From: Clostridia bacterium
GTDB taxonomy: Bacteria; Bacillota; Clostridia; Christensenellales; UBA3700
Reading direction: 5' to 3'
Length of the DNA: 64,000 nt
Assembly: GCA_029061605.1 (NCBI GenBank)
Contig: JAIDRT010000053.1
Location: 37,641 to 101,640 of the forward strand
Shown: piece after piece, positions 35,152-43,411 of the stretch
Layout: each line of letters starts with the position of its first letter
Position numbering within the stretch: the first letter of the stretch is position 1
Notes under the pieces: generated by a model
What the model was told of the DNA's origin: nothing
Seen by the model: the letters and a program-made list of their open reading frames with translations, nothing else
Database searches by the model: none
Program-made: the position numbers and the translations under genes

Positions 35152-35214
35152 ACTGCATTTTATGACGCTCTGCAAAAAAGGGTGCTAAATATCTAAAGTG
35201 ACTTTTACTTATTA

Positions 35215-35311
35215 AGATTTCTCCACTCCGCTTACGCTACGGTCGTAAGGAGCGTAGCGACGGCATAGCGAGCAAGCAGGTGCGTCTCGTGCGAGCGTCA
35301 ATGACGAAAGT
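35215..35311 (+). repeat. Long repeat module M with flanking half hairpin
   Basis: Starts AGATTTCTCCACTCCGC and continues with CGTAAGGAGCGTAGCGACGG, then CATAGCGAGCAAGCAGGTGCG and GCGAGCGTCAATGACG. The same module recurs at 60010-60075 in this orientation and, inverted, at 56294-56360 and 63618-63683. Confidence 0.85.
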
Positions 35312-35314
35312 CTA

Positions 35315-35349
35315 ATGTCGCCTCAAGCGTAATCAAGAGGTCTCAATCC
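35315..35349 (+). repeat. Dispersed hairpin repeat, type B (degenerate)
   Basis: GTCGCCTC...GAGGTCTC, with arms GCCTC and GAGGT around AAGCGTAATCAA. Confidence 0.65.
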
Positions 35350-35364
35350 GATTATTTGTTATTT

Positions 35365-35397
35365 TGTCATTTCGACCGCAGTGGAGAAATCTAATCC
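35365..35397 (+). repeat. Dispersed hairpin repeat, type A
   Basis: TGTCATTTCGACCGCAG followed by TGGAGAAATCTAATCC; outer arms ATTTC and GAAAT pair. Confidence 0.85.
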
Positions 35398-35417
35398 TTT
35401 TTAAGAAATATCATAAT

Positions 35418-35445
35418 AGAGACTGTCAATTTTATGACAGTCTCT
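35418..35445. terminator. Terminator after metA
   Basis: Perfect 11-bp stem (AGAGACTGTCA and complement) with a 6-nt loop, 13 bp past the metA stop codon. T-rich on the plus side only. Confidence 0.65.
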
Positions 35446-35458
35446 TTGCATTTTTGGT

Positions 35459-36370
35459 TTATTCTTCGTCAAATGAATACGGCGTAACTTGATATACGTA
35501 ATAGTTGAGCCAATTGTTGAAAAGCAAATAAGCCGTACTTCTCCAAGAGAGATTGATATTATACAATCCGTCGTCTTCAAAATAGTTGACTGGACGCTCG
35601 ATATCCAAGCCCTTGTCTACGTCTCTCAAGTATTCTTTCTTCAAAGTCGTACGGTCGTATTCGCTGTGTCCCATAAAGAAAAATCTCTTATTGTCAAGGC
35701 TTTTTACTATAGCAATTCCGCACTCTTTTCCGCTTGCAAGCACCTTTAAATCTGGTACAGTCCTCAACTTATCTTCGTCAATATCGGTATGACGCGACAT
35801 TGGAATAAACATACTGTCATTCATACCTTTGAGCAACAAATCGTACTTATCCTCTGCCCTAACTTGGTAAATGCCAAAAAGTTTTGAATCGCGAGTATGC
35901 TTTGTCACACCGTAATGATGATACAGTCCCGCTTGCGCTCCCCAACAGATATGTATCGTTGAAGTCACGTGGGAATCTGACCAAGTCATAATCTCGCTCA
36001 ACTCTTTCCAATACGCCACTTCTTCAAATCCCATCTGCTCCACCGGCGCGCCGGTGATAATCATACCGTCAAAATGCCTATCCTTGATTTCGTCAAAGAC
36101 CTTATAAAATCTATGCATATGGCTTTGAGGCGTATTCTTGGAGATATAAGTATCCATATTGACAAGCGTGACGTTGATTTGCAACGACGAATTGCCCAGC
36201 AATCGCATAAGTTGCGTCTCCGTGTCAATTTTGGTAGGCATAAGATTGACGATTGCAATCTCAATTGGTCTTATATCTTGGCTTACCGCCCTTTCGCTTG
36301 GCATAACAAAAATCTTTTCTTTGGTAAGCACGTCAAAAGCCGGTAGATCCTTGGGTATTACTATTGGCAT
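35459..36370 (-). CDS. metA: Homoserine O-acetyltransferase (MetA family)
   Basis: First committed step of methionine synthesis. 303 residues, full length for the family, with Cys142 (HICWGAQAGLYHHYG) as acyl-enzyme nucleophile, plus the later His and Glu (MGHSEYDRTTL). Residue 111 is Glu (GAPVEQM); in this family Glu111 goes with acetyl-CoA use and Gly111 with succinyl-CoA, so the product should be O-acetylhomoserine. metY, which uses that product, lies 39 bp upstream on the same strand. AAAGGAG precedes the ATG. Confidence 0.94.
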   Translation of the reverse strand: MPIVIPKDLPAFDVLTKEKIFVMPSERAVSQDIRPIEIAIVNLMPTKIDTETQLMRLLGNSSLQINVTLVNMDTYISKNTPQSHMHRFYKVFDEIKDRHFDGMIITGAPVEQMGFEEVAYWKELSEIMTWSDSHVTSTIHICWGAQAGLYHHYGVTKHTRDSKLFGIYQVRAEDKYDLLLKGMNDSMFIPMSRHTDIDEDKLRTVPDLKVLASGKECGIAIVKSLDNKRFFFMGHSEYDRTTLKKEYLRDVDKGLDIERPVNYFEDDGLYNINLSWRSTAYLLFNNWLNYYVYQVTPYSFDEE

Positions 36371-36409
36371 ATTAACTCCTTTTGCATACTTGCAAAAATT
36401 TTTCCTTTT

Positions 36410-37693
36410 TTATTTGTCAAGGCTGTCCAACGCCTGTTTTACGTCTGCAATCAAATCGTCGACGTTTTCTATTCCCACAGAAAGGCGTATGAGTTCAGGA
36501 GATACGCCGGCGTTTGCAAGTTCTTGATCATTCATCTGACGGTGAGTTGCGCTTGCAGGATGCAGACAGCAACTGCGCGCGTCTGCGACGTGCGTCTCTA
36601 TAGCGATAACTTTGAGATGTTTCATCACCTCTTCAGCGGCCTTTCTTCCGCCCTTGACGCCAAAACTCAAAACTCCGCAAGAGCCACCCGGCAAATACTT
36701 CTTTGCAAGTTGATATCCCTTATCTCCCTCAAGATTTGGATACGTGACCCACTCAACGTTCTTGTGGCTCTTCAAAAACTGCGCCATTTTCAACGCATTG
36801 GAACAATGTCTCTCCACTCTCACGGCAAGGCTCTCAAGTCCAAGATTGAGTATGTAAGCATTTTGAGGAGACTGAATAGATCCAAAGTCTCTCATAAGTT
36901 GAGCCGTGGCTTTTGTAATAAACGCTCCGCCAAGCCCAAATCTCTCCGTATAGGTAACTCCGTGATAACTCTCGTCAGGAGTGCAAAGTCCGGGGAATTT
37001 GTCGGGATACTTCGTCCAATCGAATTTGCCGCTGTCTATGATTGCTCCGCCCACGCCTGCGCCGTGACCGTCCATATACTTGGTCGTGGAGTGCGTGACT
37101 ATGTCTGCTCCCCATTCAAAAGGTCTGCAATTTATCGGAGTGGCAAAAGTATTGTCTACGACGAGCGGTACGCCGTGCGCGTGCGCAGCCTTGGCAAATC
37201 TCTCAATATCAAAAACTACGATTGCGGGATTGGCAATAGTCTCGCCGAAAACCGCCTTTGTGTTGGGTCTAAAAGCCTTTTCGAGTTCTTCGTCTGTGCA
37301 GTCAGGCTTGACAAACGTAAACTCAATACCCATCCTCTTCATAGTGACGGAAAAAAGATTATACGTTCCGCCGTATATCGTCGACGACGCGACTATGTGA
37401 TCGCCGCAACCTGCAATATTGAATATTGCATAGAAGTTTGCGGCTTGTCCCGAAGAGGTAAGCATTCCCGCGCTGCCACCCTCAAGTTCGCATATCTTCT
37501 GAGCGACGTAATCATTCGTCGGATTTTGAAGACGAGTATAAAAATATCCGCTTGCCTCAAGGTCAAATAACTTTGCCATTGCCTCGCTAGTGTCGTATTT
37601 AAAGGTTGTGCTTTGAATTATAGGCACCTGTCTGGGTTCGCCGTTGCCTGGTTTATATCCGCCTTGCACGCATATTGTCTCGATTTTGCTCAT
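36410..37693 (-). CDS. metY: O-acetylhomoserine sulfhydrylase
   Basis: PLP enzyme making homocysteine from O-acetylhomoserine and sulfide. 427 residues, with the long form of the Cys/Met-metabolism fold: GKxEP-like start (GYKPGNGEPRQVPI), SSGQAAN, the PLP-binding VDNTFATP and the lysine in HSTTKYMDGHG. Paired with metA, which should supply its substrate, so sulfide is assimilated directly without cystathionine. It starts 36 bp after smpB. No SAM riboswitch or T-box fits in the short leader. Confidence 0.94.
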   Translation of the reverse strand: MSKIETICVQGGYKPGNGEPRQVPIIQSTTFKYDTSEAMAKLFDLEASGYFYTRLQNPTNDYVAQKICELEGGSAGMLTSSGQAANFYAIFNIAGCGDHIVASSTIYGGTYNLFSVTMKRMGIEFTFVKPDCTDEELEKAFRPNTKAVFGETIANPAIVVFDIERFAKAAHAHGVPLVVDNTFATPINCRPFEWGADIVTHSTTKYMDGHGAGVGGAIIDSGKFDWTKYPDKFPGLCTPDESYHGVTYTERFGLGGAFITKATAQLMRDFGSIQSPQNAYILNLGLESLAVRVERHCSNALKMAQFLKSHKNVEWVTYPNLEGDKGYQLAKKYLPGGSCGVLSFGVKGGRKAAEEVMKHLKVIAIETHVADARSCCLHPASATHRQMNDQELANAGVSPELIRLSVGIENVDDLIADVKQALDSLDK

Positions 37694-37729
37694 ATTTGCA
37701 ACTCCTATTTTATCTTGTATTTTTATCCA

Positions 37730-38188
37730 TTATCTATACTCTTTGACTGCTCTGTCAATTTGTCTCTTTGCCTCTCTGTCTGCGATAGACTTGCGCTTAT
37801 CGTGCAACTCCTTACCTTTTGCAAGCCCCACTTCCACTTTGACAAGCCCTTGCCGGAAATATATCTTGGTAGGCACGATAGTATACGACTTTTGCGTAAC
37901 CGCCCCTCGCAGTTTGTCAATCTCTTTTTTATGCAAAAGCAACTTGCGGGGACGCTTGGCGTCGACGTTGAAATAACTTCCTTTCTCATAAGGCTTGATA
38001 TGCGCATTCATCAAAAAGACTTCTCCGCCCTTGACAATGCAAAAACTGTCTTTGAGATTTACCTGTCCCGCTCTTATTGACTTGACTTCGCAACCAACCA
38101 ATGCAATACCCGCCTCATAGGTGTCTTCTATGAAGTAATCAAAATAGGCTTTTTTGTTGTTGTCGATTATCTTTATTCCGTCAGCCAT
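37730..38188 (-). CDS. smpB: SsrA-binding protein
   Basis: Partner of tmRNA in rescuing stalled ribosomes. 152 residues with [44 protein letters not shown] and a basic, unstructured tail ([16 protein letters not shown]) that enters the mRNA channel. AAAGGAGCG lies before the ATG, with an extended -10 (TGATATAAT) just upstream. The tmRNA gene, often nearby, is not visible in the adjoining sequence. Confidence 0.96.
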   Translation of the reverse strand: MADGIKIIDNNKKAYFDYFIEDTYEAGIALVGCEVKSIRAGQVNLKDSFCIVKGGEVFLMNAHIKPYEKGSYFNVDAKRPRKLLLHKKEIDKLRGAVTQKSYTIVPTKIYFRQGLVKVEVGLAKGKELHDKRKSIADREAKRQIDRAVKEYR

Positions 38189-38314
38189 AGCGCTCCTTTT
38201 GCTATTATATCATATAATGATTGAATTGTTTATTATTTTTATATATTTTGCGTTTCCCATTATCCCTAACATATTTTATATATGATATTTGGGATATCAT
38301 AAAAATACTCTCTC

Positions 38315-38425
38315 CCTAAAATAGCGAATTTTGATGATATTTTTATTGACGGTAGAGCGATAGCGTACTTGCCGTACGCGCGCGAGACCGATCAATAACA
38401 AATAGCGCAAAAGGCGCATTTTAGG
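38315..38425. other. Nested inverted-repeat element of 111 bp
   Basis: Three nested stems share one axis: outer CCTAAAAT(a)GCG with CGCATTTTAGG (one bulged A), middle TTATTGACGGT (38343-38353) with ACCG(a)TCAATAA (38387-38398), and inner GCGTAC-ttgcc-GTACGC (38363-38379). It lies between secG and smpB. Could be a structured RNA or a MITE-like remnant; I recognise no family. Confidence 0.6.
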
Positions 38426-38429
38426 CAAT

Positions 38430-38470
38430 AAAAAATCGCCTTTGACTATATATTTAAGGTCTCAGGCGAT
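38430..38470 (-). terminator. Terminator of secG
   Basis: Stem ATCGCCT/AGGCGAT followed on the minus strand by a T-run, 24 bp past the secG stop; an inner GACC/GGTC-like pairing shortens the loop. Confidence 0.7.
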
Positions 38471-38493
38471 AACTTTGTCTTTTTAAGTATGAC

Positions 38494-38790
38494 TTATCTT
38501 TGAATATACGTTATGAAGAAGAAAATTGCAAGCACTGCCAAAACAACTGCAAACGTAACTGTCAACTTCTTCAGTACACTTTCTTTTGATCTCGCCTTAT
38601 TCTTTTTGGAATAAGAGTCCATCTCTTGACCGCCGAGGACACCGATATTTTCATTTTGTGGCTTTTGCATCATTACGACAACCACTTCGGCAATTCCCAA
38701 TACGAGACACAATGCCAATATAAGCGGTCTAAGCCAACTTGTTATATTTGGTTGGAAGATTGCCTCTCCCAGCAACATTATATAGTTCAT
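38494..38790 (-). CDS. secG: Preprotein translocase subunit SecG
   Basis: Small accessory subunit of the SecYEG channel. 98 residues with two transmembrane helices (about 18-40 and 75-95) joined by the typical VVVMMQKPQNENIGVLGGQ loop, followed here by a basic Ser/Lys-rich stretch. GGAGG lies 6 nt before ATG. Confidence 0.92.
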   Translation of the reverse strand: MNYIMLLGEAIFQPNITSWLRPLILALCLVLGIAEVVVVMMQKPQNENIGVLGGQEMDSYSKKNKARSKESVLKKLTVTFAVVLAVLAIFFFITYIQR

Positions 38791-38961
38791 TTTTTACCTC
38801 CGTCGATATGACTGCCATATTATAATAACACATCAATTTGAAAAACACAACGGTTTTTGCAAAATTTTCTCACACAAAAATTATGCCCTTCATAGTATGA
38901 AATATAAACGCTTACATACTGGCAAAATACAATTTTGCTCAGACAAAAAGGAGATACATAA

Positions 38962-39453
38962 ATGAACGGTAAATATGCTGTGGATACCCCATATCCGTCT
39001 GTGCGAGGCACGTGTAATCACTGCGAAATGAAAATGCTTATGGATCTATATTCCGGACGCACTGGCGAACTGACGTCAACTACACAATATCTTTATGAAC
39101 ATTACGTCATTGACGGAATTGACGAAGATATTGCAAAATGCGTGTTGGGCATTGCCAAAGTCGAGATGATACACCACGCTTTGCTTGGCGAGGCTATCGT
39201 TAAAATGGGCGGCGATCCCATTATGGGCGGAAGCACCTGCTTTTGGTCAGGCTCAAATCTCAAATATACCCAAAATCCCATATGCTTTTTGCAAAACTCT
39301 CTTGCTTCCGAACAACTTGCGGTGAGCAATTACAGACGCGCAGCCGCCTGCATAAACAACGCGTCGTTGAGCGAACTGTGTCTGCGTATCGCGCAAGACG
39401 AAGAATTGCACATAGAGATACTTGACGAGTTACTGGAAAAACTCAACTGCTAG
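38962..39453 (+). CDS. Ferritin-fold protein related to CotJC/manganese catalase
   Basis: A 163-residue four-helix protein with the metal-binding pattern of the ferritin-like superfamily: Glu in TGELTSTTQYLYEHY, ExxH in KVEMIHH, Glu in ASEQLAVSNY and ExxH in DEELHIE. The N-terminal YPSVRGTCN and G-ELxxxxxYLxxxY spacing resemble the spore-coat manganese catalase CotJC, though it is somewhat shorter. Probably a peroxide-handling or spore-coat enzyme. AAGGAG lies upstream. The stop codon abuts a hairpin-repeat fragment. Confidence 0.75.
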   Translation: MNGKYAVDTPYPSVRGTCNHCEMKMLMDLYSGRTGELTSTTQYLYEHYVIDGIDEDIAKCVLGIAKVEMIHHALLGEAIVKMGGDPIMGGSTCFWSGSNLKYTQNPICFLQNSLASEQLAVSNYRRAAACINNASLSELCLRIAQDEELHIEILDELLEKLNC

Positions 39454-39469
39454 ATTTCTCCACTTGACA
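39452..39469 (-). repeat. Half of a type A hairpin repeat
   Basis: AGATTTCTCCACTTGACA overlaps the TAG stop of the ferritin-fold gene and fills almost the whole 18-bp gap to the convergent dehydrogenase gene. Confidence 0.6.
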
Positions 39470-39471
39470 AC

Positions 39472-40269
39472 TTATTCCTTGTCAGGCTGCGTATTCTTAA
39501 GCCGTTGTTGTCTAAGCCAAATGCCCATCATACATCTTTGAGGCAATATCTTGGCAAGCATATGCGACATCTTGGTATAGAGTCCGTATACCGATATGTC
39601 TTTTGACTTCTTTGCGTCTTTGACAGCCTTTTTGGCAACAACGTCAGGATAGACGATATGCGGAAAAACTCTAGTCCCCTTTTCGCCCTTGACAATGGCT
39701 CTCTCAATTAGCCTCGTCTGCATCCAGCCGGGACACACCGCCGTCGCAACCACACCCTTGCTCTTCAATTCCACGTTAAGAGCCCTCGTGTAATTGCGCA
39801 CAAATGCCTTTGTAGAACTATATATATTCTGATAGGGCAAGGACTGAAAGGACGCTTGCGACGCCATATTGATTATATGTCCGCCCTTTTGCATATATGG
39901 CAGGCAAATAAGCCCCATTGCGACAAGCGCGCTTACGTTGAGATCTATCATATTTATTGAAGTATATCTGTCTATGCCGCCGTAGTCGCAAAACTTGGCG
40001 TAACCTGCGCAATTGACAAGCCACTTTATATTGACGTCTTCGCTTATGATCAGCGCCTCAATAATGTCAAGATTTTTTCTGTCAGTCAAATCCATTGCAA
40101 ACACCCGCACTCGCCCTTTGTCAACTTCTTTGACTTCTTTTAGCCGCTCTTCATTGAGACCGATTGCCCACAATTCGTCAAGTCCTTGCTCCTTCAAAAG
40201 CAACTTCAAAAACTCGTATCCTATACCGCTGCTAGCGCCAGTAATTATCGCTATATTCTTCTTGTCCAT
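39472..40269 (-). CDS. Short-chain dehydrogenase/reductase
   Basis: A 265-residue NAD(P)-dependent oxidoreductase: TGASSGIG (10-17) for the cofactor, NCAGYAKF, the catalytic Ser (NMASQAS) and Tyr-x3-Lys (YSSTK). The extended C-terminal part (HIVYPDVVAKKAVKDAKK) matches the classical DltE/YqjQ-like group. Substrate unknown. AAGGTGAT precedes the ATG; single gene. Confidence 0.92.
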   Translation of the reverse strand: MDKKNIAIITGASSGIGYEFLKLLLKEQGLDELWAIGLNEERLKEVKEVDKGRVRVFAMDLTDRKNLDIIEALIISEDVNIKWLVNCAGYAKFCDYGGIDRYTSINMIDLNVSALVAMGLICLPYMQKGGHIINMASQASFQSLPYQNIYSSTKAFVRNYTRALNVELKSKGVVATAVCPGWMQTRLIERAIVKGEKGTRVFPHIVYPDVVAKKAVKDAKKSKDISVYGLYTKMSHMLAKILPQRCMMGIWLRQQRLKNTQPDKE

Positions 40270-40364
40270 ATATCACCTTTTTGTTTTCTCTCACAATTAT
40301 TGACATATTGCAAAAATTATATCCTTGACAGCGCATTTGCTGTATAATATAGAATAAAGAATAA

Positions 40365-40402
40365 TGTCACCTATGAAATTCTCCACTACGGTCAAAATGA
40401 CA
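40365..40402. repeat. Dispersed hairpin repeat, degenerate
   Basis: TGTCA at the left and TGACA at the right, with GAAATTCTCCACTACGGTC between; an inverted type A element with an extra TGTCACC. Confidence 0.55.
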
Positions 40403-40406
40403 AGAT

Positions 40407-40467
40407 AAAAAATAGATAATAGAATAATGAATATCGTCTGATAAATTCATCTATCTTCTATTATCTA
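40407..40467 (-). terminator. Terminator of the phosphohexomutase gene
   Basis: Perfect 12-bp outer stem (TAGATAATAGAA and complement) and 6-bp inner stem (ATGAAT/ATTCAT). On the minus strand it is followed by TTTTTT. Confidence 0.7.
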
Positions 40468-40504
40468 TTACTTTTTATCTATTATCTGTTATTTATTATT
40501 TATT

Positions 40505-42247
40505 TTACACCATACTCTCTATTGCGCTCTGCAAAGCCTTGTTGCGCTCCACGCTCTTTTGCTTTGTCTCGGCTTTTGTTGAGACGTAGATTTTGAGTTT
40601 GGGCTCTGTGCCGCTTGGACGTATGCAAAGCCACTCGTCGTCTCCAAACTCATACTTGATTACGTTTGCCGTCGGCAATTCCGACATATCAATTCTGCCG
40701 TCCTCAAAGTATTTGACCATACCTGCTTCCAAGTCGAGTTTGCTTATCATAGGCACGCCTGCAACCTCGCTCAAGTCAGTATCTTTGAACTTCTTCATAA
40801 TATTTGCCATCTGCTCCATACCGTCCAAGCCTTTGAACGCAATAGACTTGCTGCTCTCGACAAAGTATCCAAACTTGTCAAAAAGCGAGTTGAGTTTGTC
40901 AAAAAGCGAAATGCTTTTGTATGTATAATAGCAAGCCATCTCTGCAAAAAGCATACTTGCGACGACAGCGTCCTTATCTCTTGCGTGAGTGCCTGAAAGA
41001 TAACCGTAACTCTCTTCATAGCCAAACATAAAGGTATGTTTGCCGTTTTGCTCCCATTCCTTTATCTTTTCGCCAATAAACTTAAAGCCTGTCAACACGT
41101 CAAATACCGTTGCGCCGTAACTTTTGGCAATCTTGTCTGCAAGGCGTGTCGTGACTATCGTCTTGACGACAGCGCTGTTCTTAGGCAAAGTACCCATCTC
41201 TTTGTGACGATTGAGAATATAGTCCATAAGCATTGCGCCTATCTGATTGCCGTTGAGGAGCATAAACTCGCCCTTGTCGTCTCTTATCGCAATACCCATT
41301 CTGTCGCAGTCTGGGTCTGTGCCTATGACAATATCGCTGCCCAACTTATTTGCAAGGTCTATGCCCATCTTGAGCGCGTCTGGCTGTTCGGGATTGGGCA
41401 TAACAACGGTAGAAAACTCCGTGTCTGGATATTTCTGCTCTTCGACTACTGACACGTTGATGCCCATTCTTGCAAGCATAGTCGTCACTGGCACGAATCC
41501 CGAGCCGTGTATCGGCGAATAGACAATCTTGATATCTTTGCCGACTTTCTCCACAGCCTCTTTGGATAGCGACAACTTAGAAATAGTGTCGTAATATTTA
41601 TCGTCAACGCTCTTGCCAATGACTGTGATATGCTCGCTGAGCGCAAAGTTGTCTTTGCCCTCTATATCCTTGTGACAAGCCGTCTTTACGTCTTCTTGCG
41701 CCAAACCAAAGTATGGCGTCTTTTGAATAAACTCAACTACGCCCGCAGTAGCCTCCGGCGACATCTGCGCTCCGTCCTCTCCGTATACTTTATAACCGTT
41801 GTACTCCTTTGGATTGTGGCTTGCAGTAATCATAATACCTGCGATACAATTCAATTCTCTGACGGCAAAAGAACACATAGGCACCGGCCTTACATTCTCA
41901 AACAACGAAACCTTAATACCGTTTGCGCCCAAGATTCTTGCCGACGTCAACGCAAACTCAAAGGACATACGTCTTGTGTCGTAAGATATTACGACGCCTC
42001 TTTTAGCCTCGTCTCCTCCAAGCGAATTTATGTAATCGCTCAAGCCCTTCGTCGCTCTTGCGACAGTATACTCATTCATATTGGAGATACCCATACAGAT
42101 AGTGCCACGCATACCTGCCGTACCAAACGCCAACGGCAACGTGAACCTCTCTTTGATCTCCTTTTCGTCAGAAGATATTGCCAACAGTTCTTTCTTCTGT
42201 TCTTCATTTACCTTGTCCAACCACTCTTTGTAATTGTCTTTATACAT
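40505..42247 (-). CDS. Phosphoglucomutase/phosphomannomutase
   Basis: A 580-residue alpha-D-phosphohexomutase, the long form found in Bacillota (PgcA-type). Active-site phosphoserine loop ITASHNPKEYNG, metal-binding GTDPDCDRMG, sugar-binding GYEESYGYL and phosphate-binding RPSGTEPKLK are all intact. Interconverts hexose 1- and 6-phosphates, and so links sugar breakdown with glycan synthesis (UDP-glucose for GalE). AAAAGAGG lies before the ATG. Confidence 0.94.
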   Translation of the reverse strand: MYKDNYKEWLDKVNEEQKKELLAISSDEKEIKERFTLPLAFGTAGMRGTICMGISNMNEYTVARATKGLSDYINSLGGDEAKRGVVISYDTRRMSFEFALTSARILGANGIKVSLFENVRPVPMCSFAVRELNCIAGIMITASHNPKEYNGYKVYGEDGAQMSPEATAGVVEFIQKTPYFGLAQEDVKTACHKDIEGKDNFALSEHITVIGKSVDDKYYDTISKLSLSKEAVEKVGKDIKIVYSPIHGSGFVPVTTMLARMGINVSVVEEQKYPDTEFSTVVMPNPEQPDALKMGIDLANKLGSDIVIGTDPDCDRMGIAIRDDKGEFMLLNGNQIGAMLMDYILNRHKEMGTLPKNSAVVKTIVTTRLADKIAKSYGATVFDVLTGFKFIGEKIKEWEQNGKHTFMFGYEESYGYLSGTHARDKDAVVASMLFAEMACYYTYKSISLFDKLNSLFDKFGYFVESSKSIAFKGLDGMEQMANIMKKFKDTDLSEVAGVPMISKLDLEAGMVKYFEDGRIDMSELPTANVIKYEFGDDEWLCIRPSGTEPKLKIYVSTKAETKQKSVERNKALQSAIESMV

Positions 42248-42337
42248 ATATACCTCTTTTGCCGTCTCGTCGGCTTAATTTTATAGTCTTTTTATTTTGT
42301 CTTTTTGACTGCATTTCTACCATTTCACAGATCTATC

Positions 42338-42350
42338 TGTCATTTTGACC
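42338..42350 (+). repeat. Fragment of a type A hairpin repeat
   Basis: TGTCATTTTGACC, left half only, 10 nt before a complete hybrid element. Confidence 0.5.
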
Positions 42351-42360
42351 AACATTTATC

Positions 42361-42393
42361 GTCACCTCGACCGCAGTGGAGAGGTCTCGTCCG
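42361..42393 (+). repeat. Hybrid hairpin repeat: type B stem, type A loop
   Basis: GTCACCTCGACCGCAG followed by TGGAGAGGTCTCGTCC. The outer arms (ACCTC/GAGGT) are type B while the centre (GACCGCAGTGG) is type A. Confidence 0.85.
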
Positions 42394-42427
42394 TTTTCTG
42401 TACTGTTGAGACCTTTCGCCTTGAATG

Positions 42428-42456
42428 AGTCATTCTGAGCGCAGTCGAAGAATCTA
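42428..42456 (+). repeat. Dispersed hairpin repeat, type C
   Basis: GTCATTCTGAGCGCAG followed by TCGAAGAATCTA; arms ATTCT and AGAAT pair. Confidence 0.85.
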
Positions 42457-42466
42457 ATAAAGGCTC

Positions 42467-43069
42467 TTACACCCTATCTTCGTCAAAATACGTTGCCATA
42501 ATATCTGCGATATGTACTAGCGTAGCAAATGGGAATTGTGAAAAGGCTTTGCTTATAGAAAAGTCTCCGCCGACCACTCGCTTGTCAAAACCGCCCATAT
42601 GCCAATTGATAGCCATTGCCTCTTCTCTTGTGAGCCTCATAAATCCGCTTATCATATACACCGATTTTTCGCCGTGTCCATACGGCAACTTTTCGTCGAC
42701 GGTATAATAAGGCACTTGCTCCCAAGTTCCAAATTCGTTCTTGACGTTGCGGAGAGATACCTTGTAATAATCTACTTTGCACAAGTCGTGCAACAGCGTA
42801 GAAATTGCAACGCTTTCCGCCGAAATATTCTTAAAGAGCGAATCTTCTTTCTTGTTTTCATTCTCAATGAGTTCAACTGCTCTGTCATAGACGTTGAGAG
42901 AGTGATCGCACAGACCGCCAACTATCGCATTGTGAAATTTAGAACTCGCAGGCGCAACGAAAAAATCACTGTCGCACAGCCATTTGAGAAGTTTGTCACT
43001 GCCTTCTCTCTTGATATTTTCTTCATATATCTTCAAAAATCTTGCCTTATTAAGTTCTACGTCTACCAT
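42467..43069 (-). CDS. HD-domain hydrolase
   Basis: A 200-residue metal-dependent phosphohydrolase. Metal ligands in order: GLCDHSLNV, LLHDLCKVD (the HD pair), GHGEKS, AINWHMG and a late HIADIMATY. The pattern is that of HD domains in YhaM-like nucleases and nucleotide hydrolases; substrate unknown. GAGG lies 6 nt before ATG. The stop codon is 10 bp from a type C hairpin repeat. Confidence 0.85.
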   Translation of the reverse strand: MVDVELNKARFLKIYEENIKREGSDKLLKWLCDSDFFVAPASSKFHNAIVGGLCDHSLNVYDRAVELIENENKKEDSLFKNISAESVAISTLLHDLCKVDYYKVSLRNVKNEFGTWEQVPYYTVDEKLPYGHGEKSVYMISGFMRLTREEAMAINWHMGGFDKRVVGGDFSISKAFSQFPFATLVHIADIMATYFDEDRV

Positions 43070-43162
43070 AATTGCCTCGCAAAAAATACTATGCTTTAAT
43101 TATATGTTTTTAAATATAAATTGTCAACCAAGTGTCAATGGCTTTCACTCATATTCTTATAC

Positions 43163-43245
43163 GTCATTTCGACCAAAACGCAGTGTAGTGGAGAAATCTA
43201 ATTCTATTAATTAAACTGTTGAGATTTCTCCATTTCGCTTCACTC
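43163..43245. repeat. Pair of inverted type A repeats
   Basis: A type A element (43163-43200, with a longer loop CAAAACGCAGTGTAG) faces an inverted half (43221-43245, GAGATTTCTCCATTTCGC). The two halves can form one larger hairpin. Confidence 0.75.
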
Positions 43246-43370
43246 AAAAAAATTAATAAAAGGACCGTCACAAGTCTCTTTGTGACAGCCTTATAAAAGC
43301 ATTAATTATTCAAAATAGACCTTTCGATTTGCTCAATATAACTCGTTTAAAGCGCAACTTTCACCTTATG

Positions 43371-43411
43371 TGAGTCATTATGAGTGAAGCGTAGCGAAAT
43401 CGAAGAATCTT
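43371..43411 (+). repeat. Type C hairpin repeat overlapping a coding end
   Basis: GAGTCATTATGAGTGAAGCG then TAGCGAAATCGAAGAATC. It supplies the stop codon and about the last ten codons of the VanW-family gene on the minus strand. Confidence 0.8.

Noticed and set aside
36381..36398. Attenuator before metA (TTTTGCA-tact-TGCAAAA)
   Set aside because: A 7-bp stem in a 39-bp intergenic gap with no leader peptide or alternative pairing.
37694..37729. SAM riboswitch or T-box before metY
   Set aside because: Only 36 bp separate smpB and metY, too short, and no matching motif is present.
38189..38493. tmRNA (ssrA) next to smpB
   Set aside because: The gap has no tRNA-Ala-like ends, no G3-U70 acceptor and no tag reading frame; the structure there is a nested palindrome.
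40407..40504. Microsatellite-like ATTATCTATT tract as a separate repeat
   Set aside because: Most of it is the stem of the phosphohexomutase terminator; the remainder is simple AT-rich sequence.
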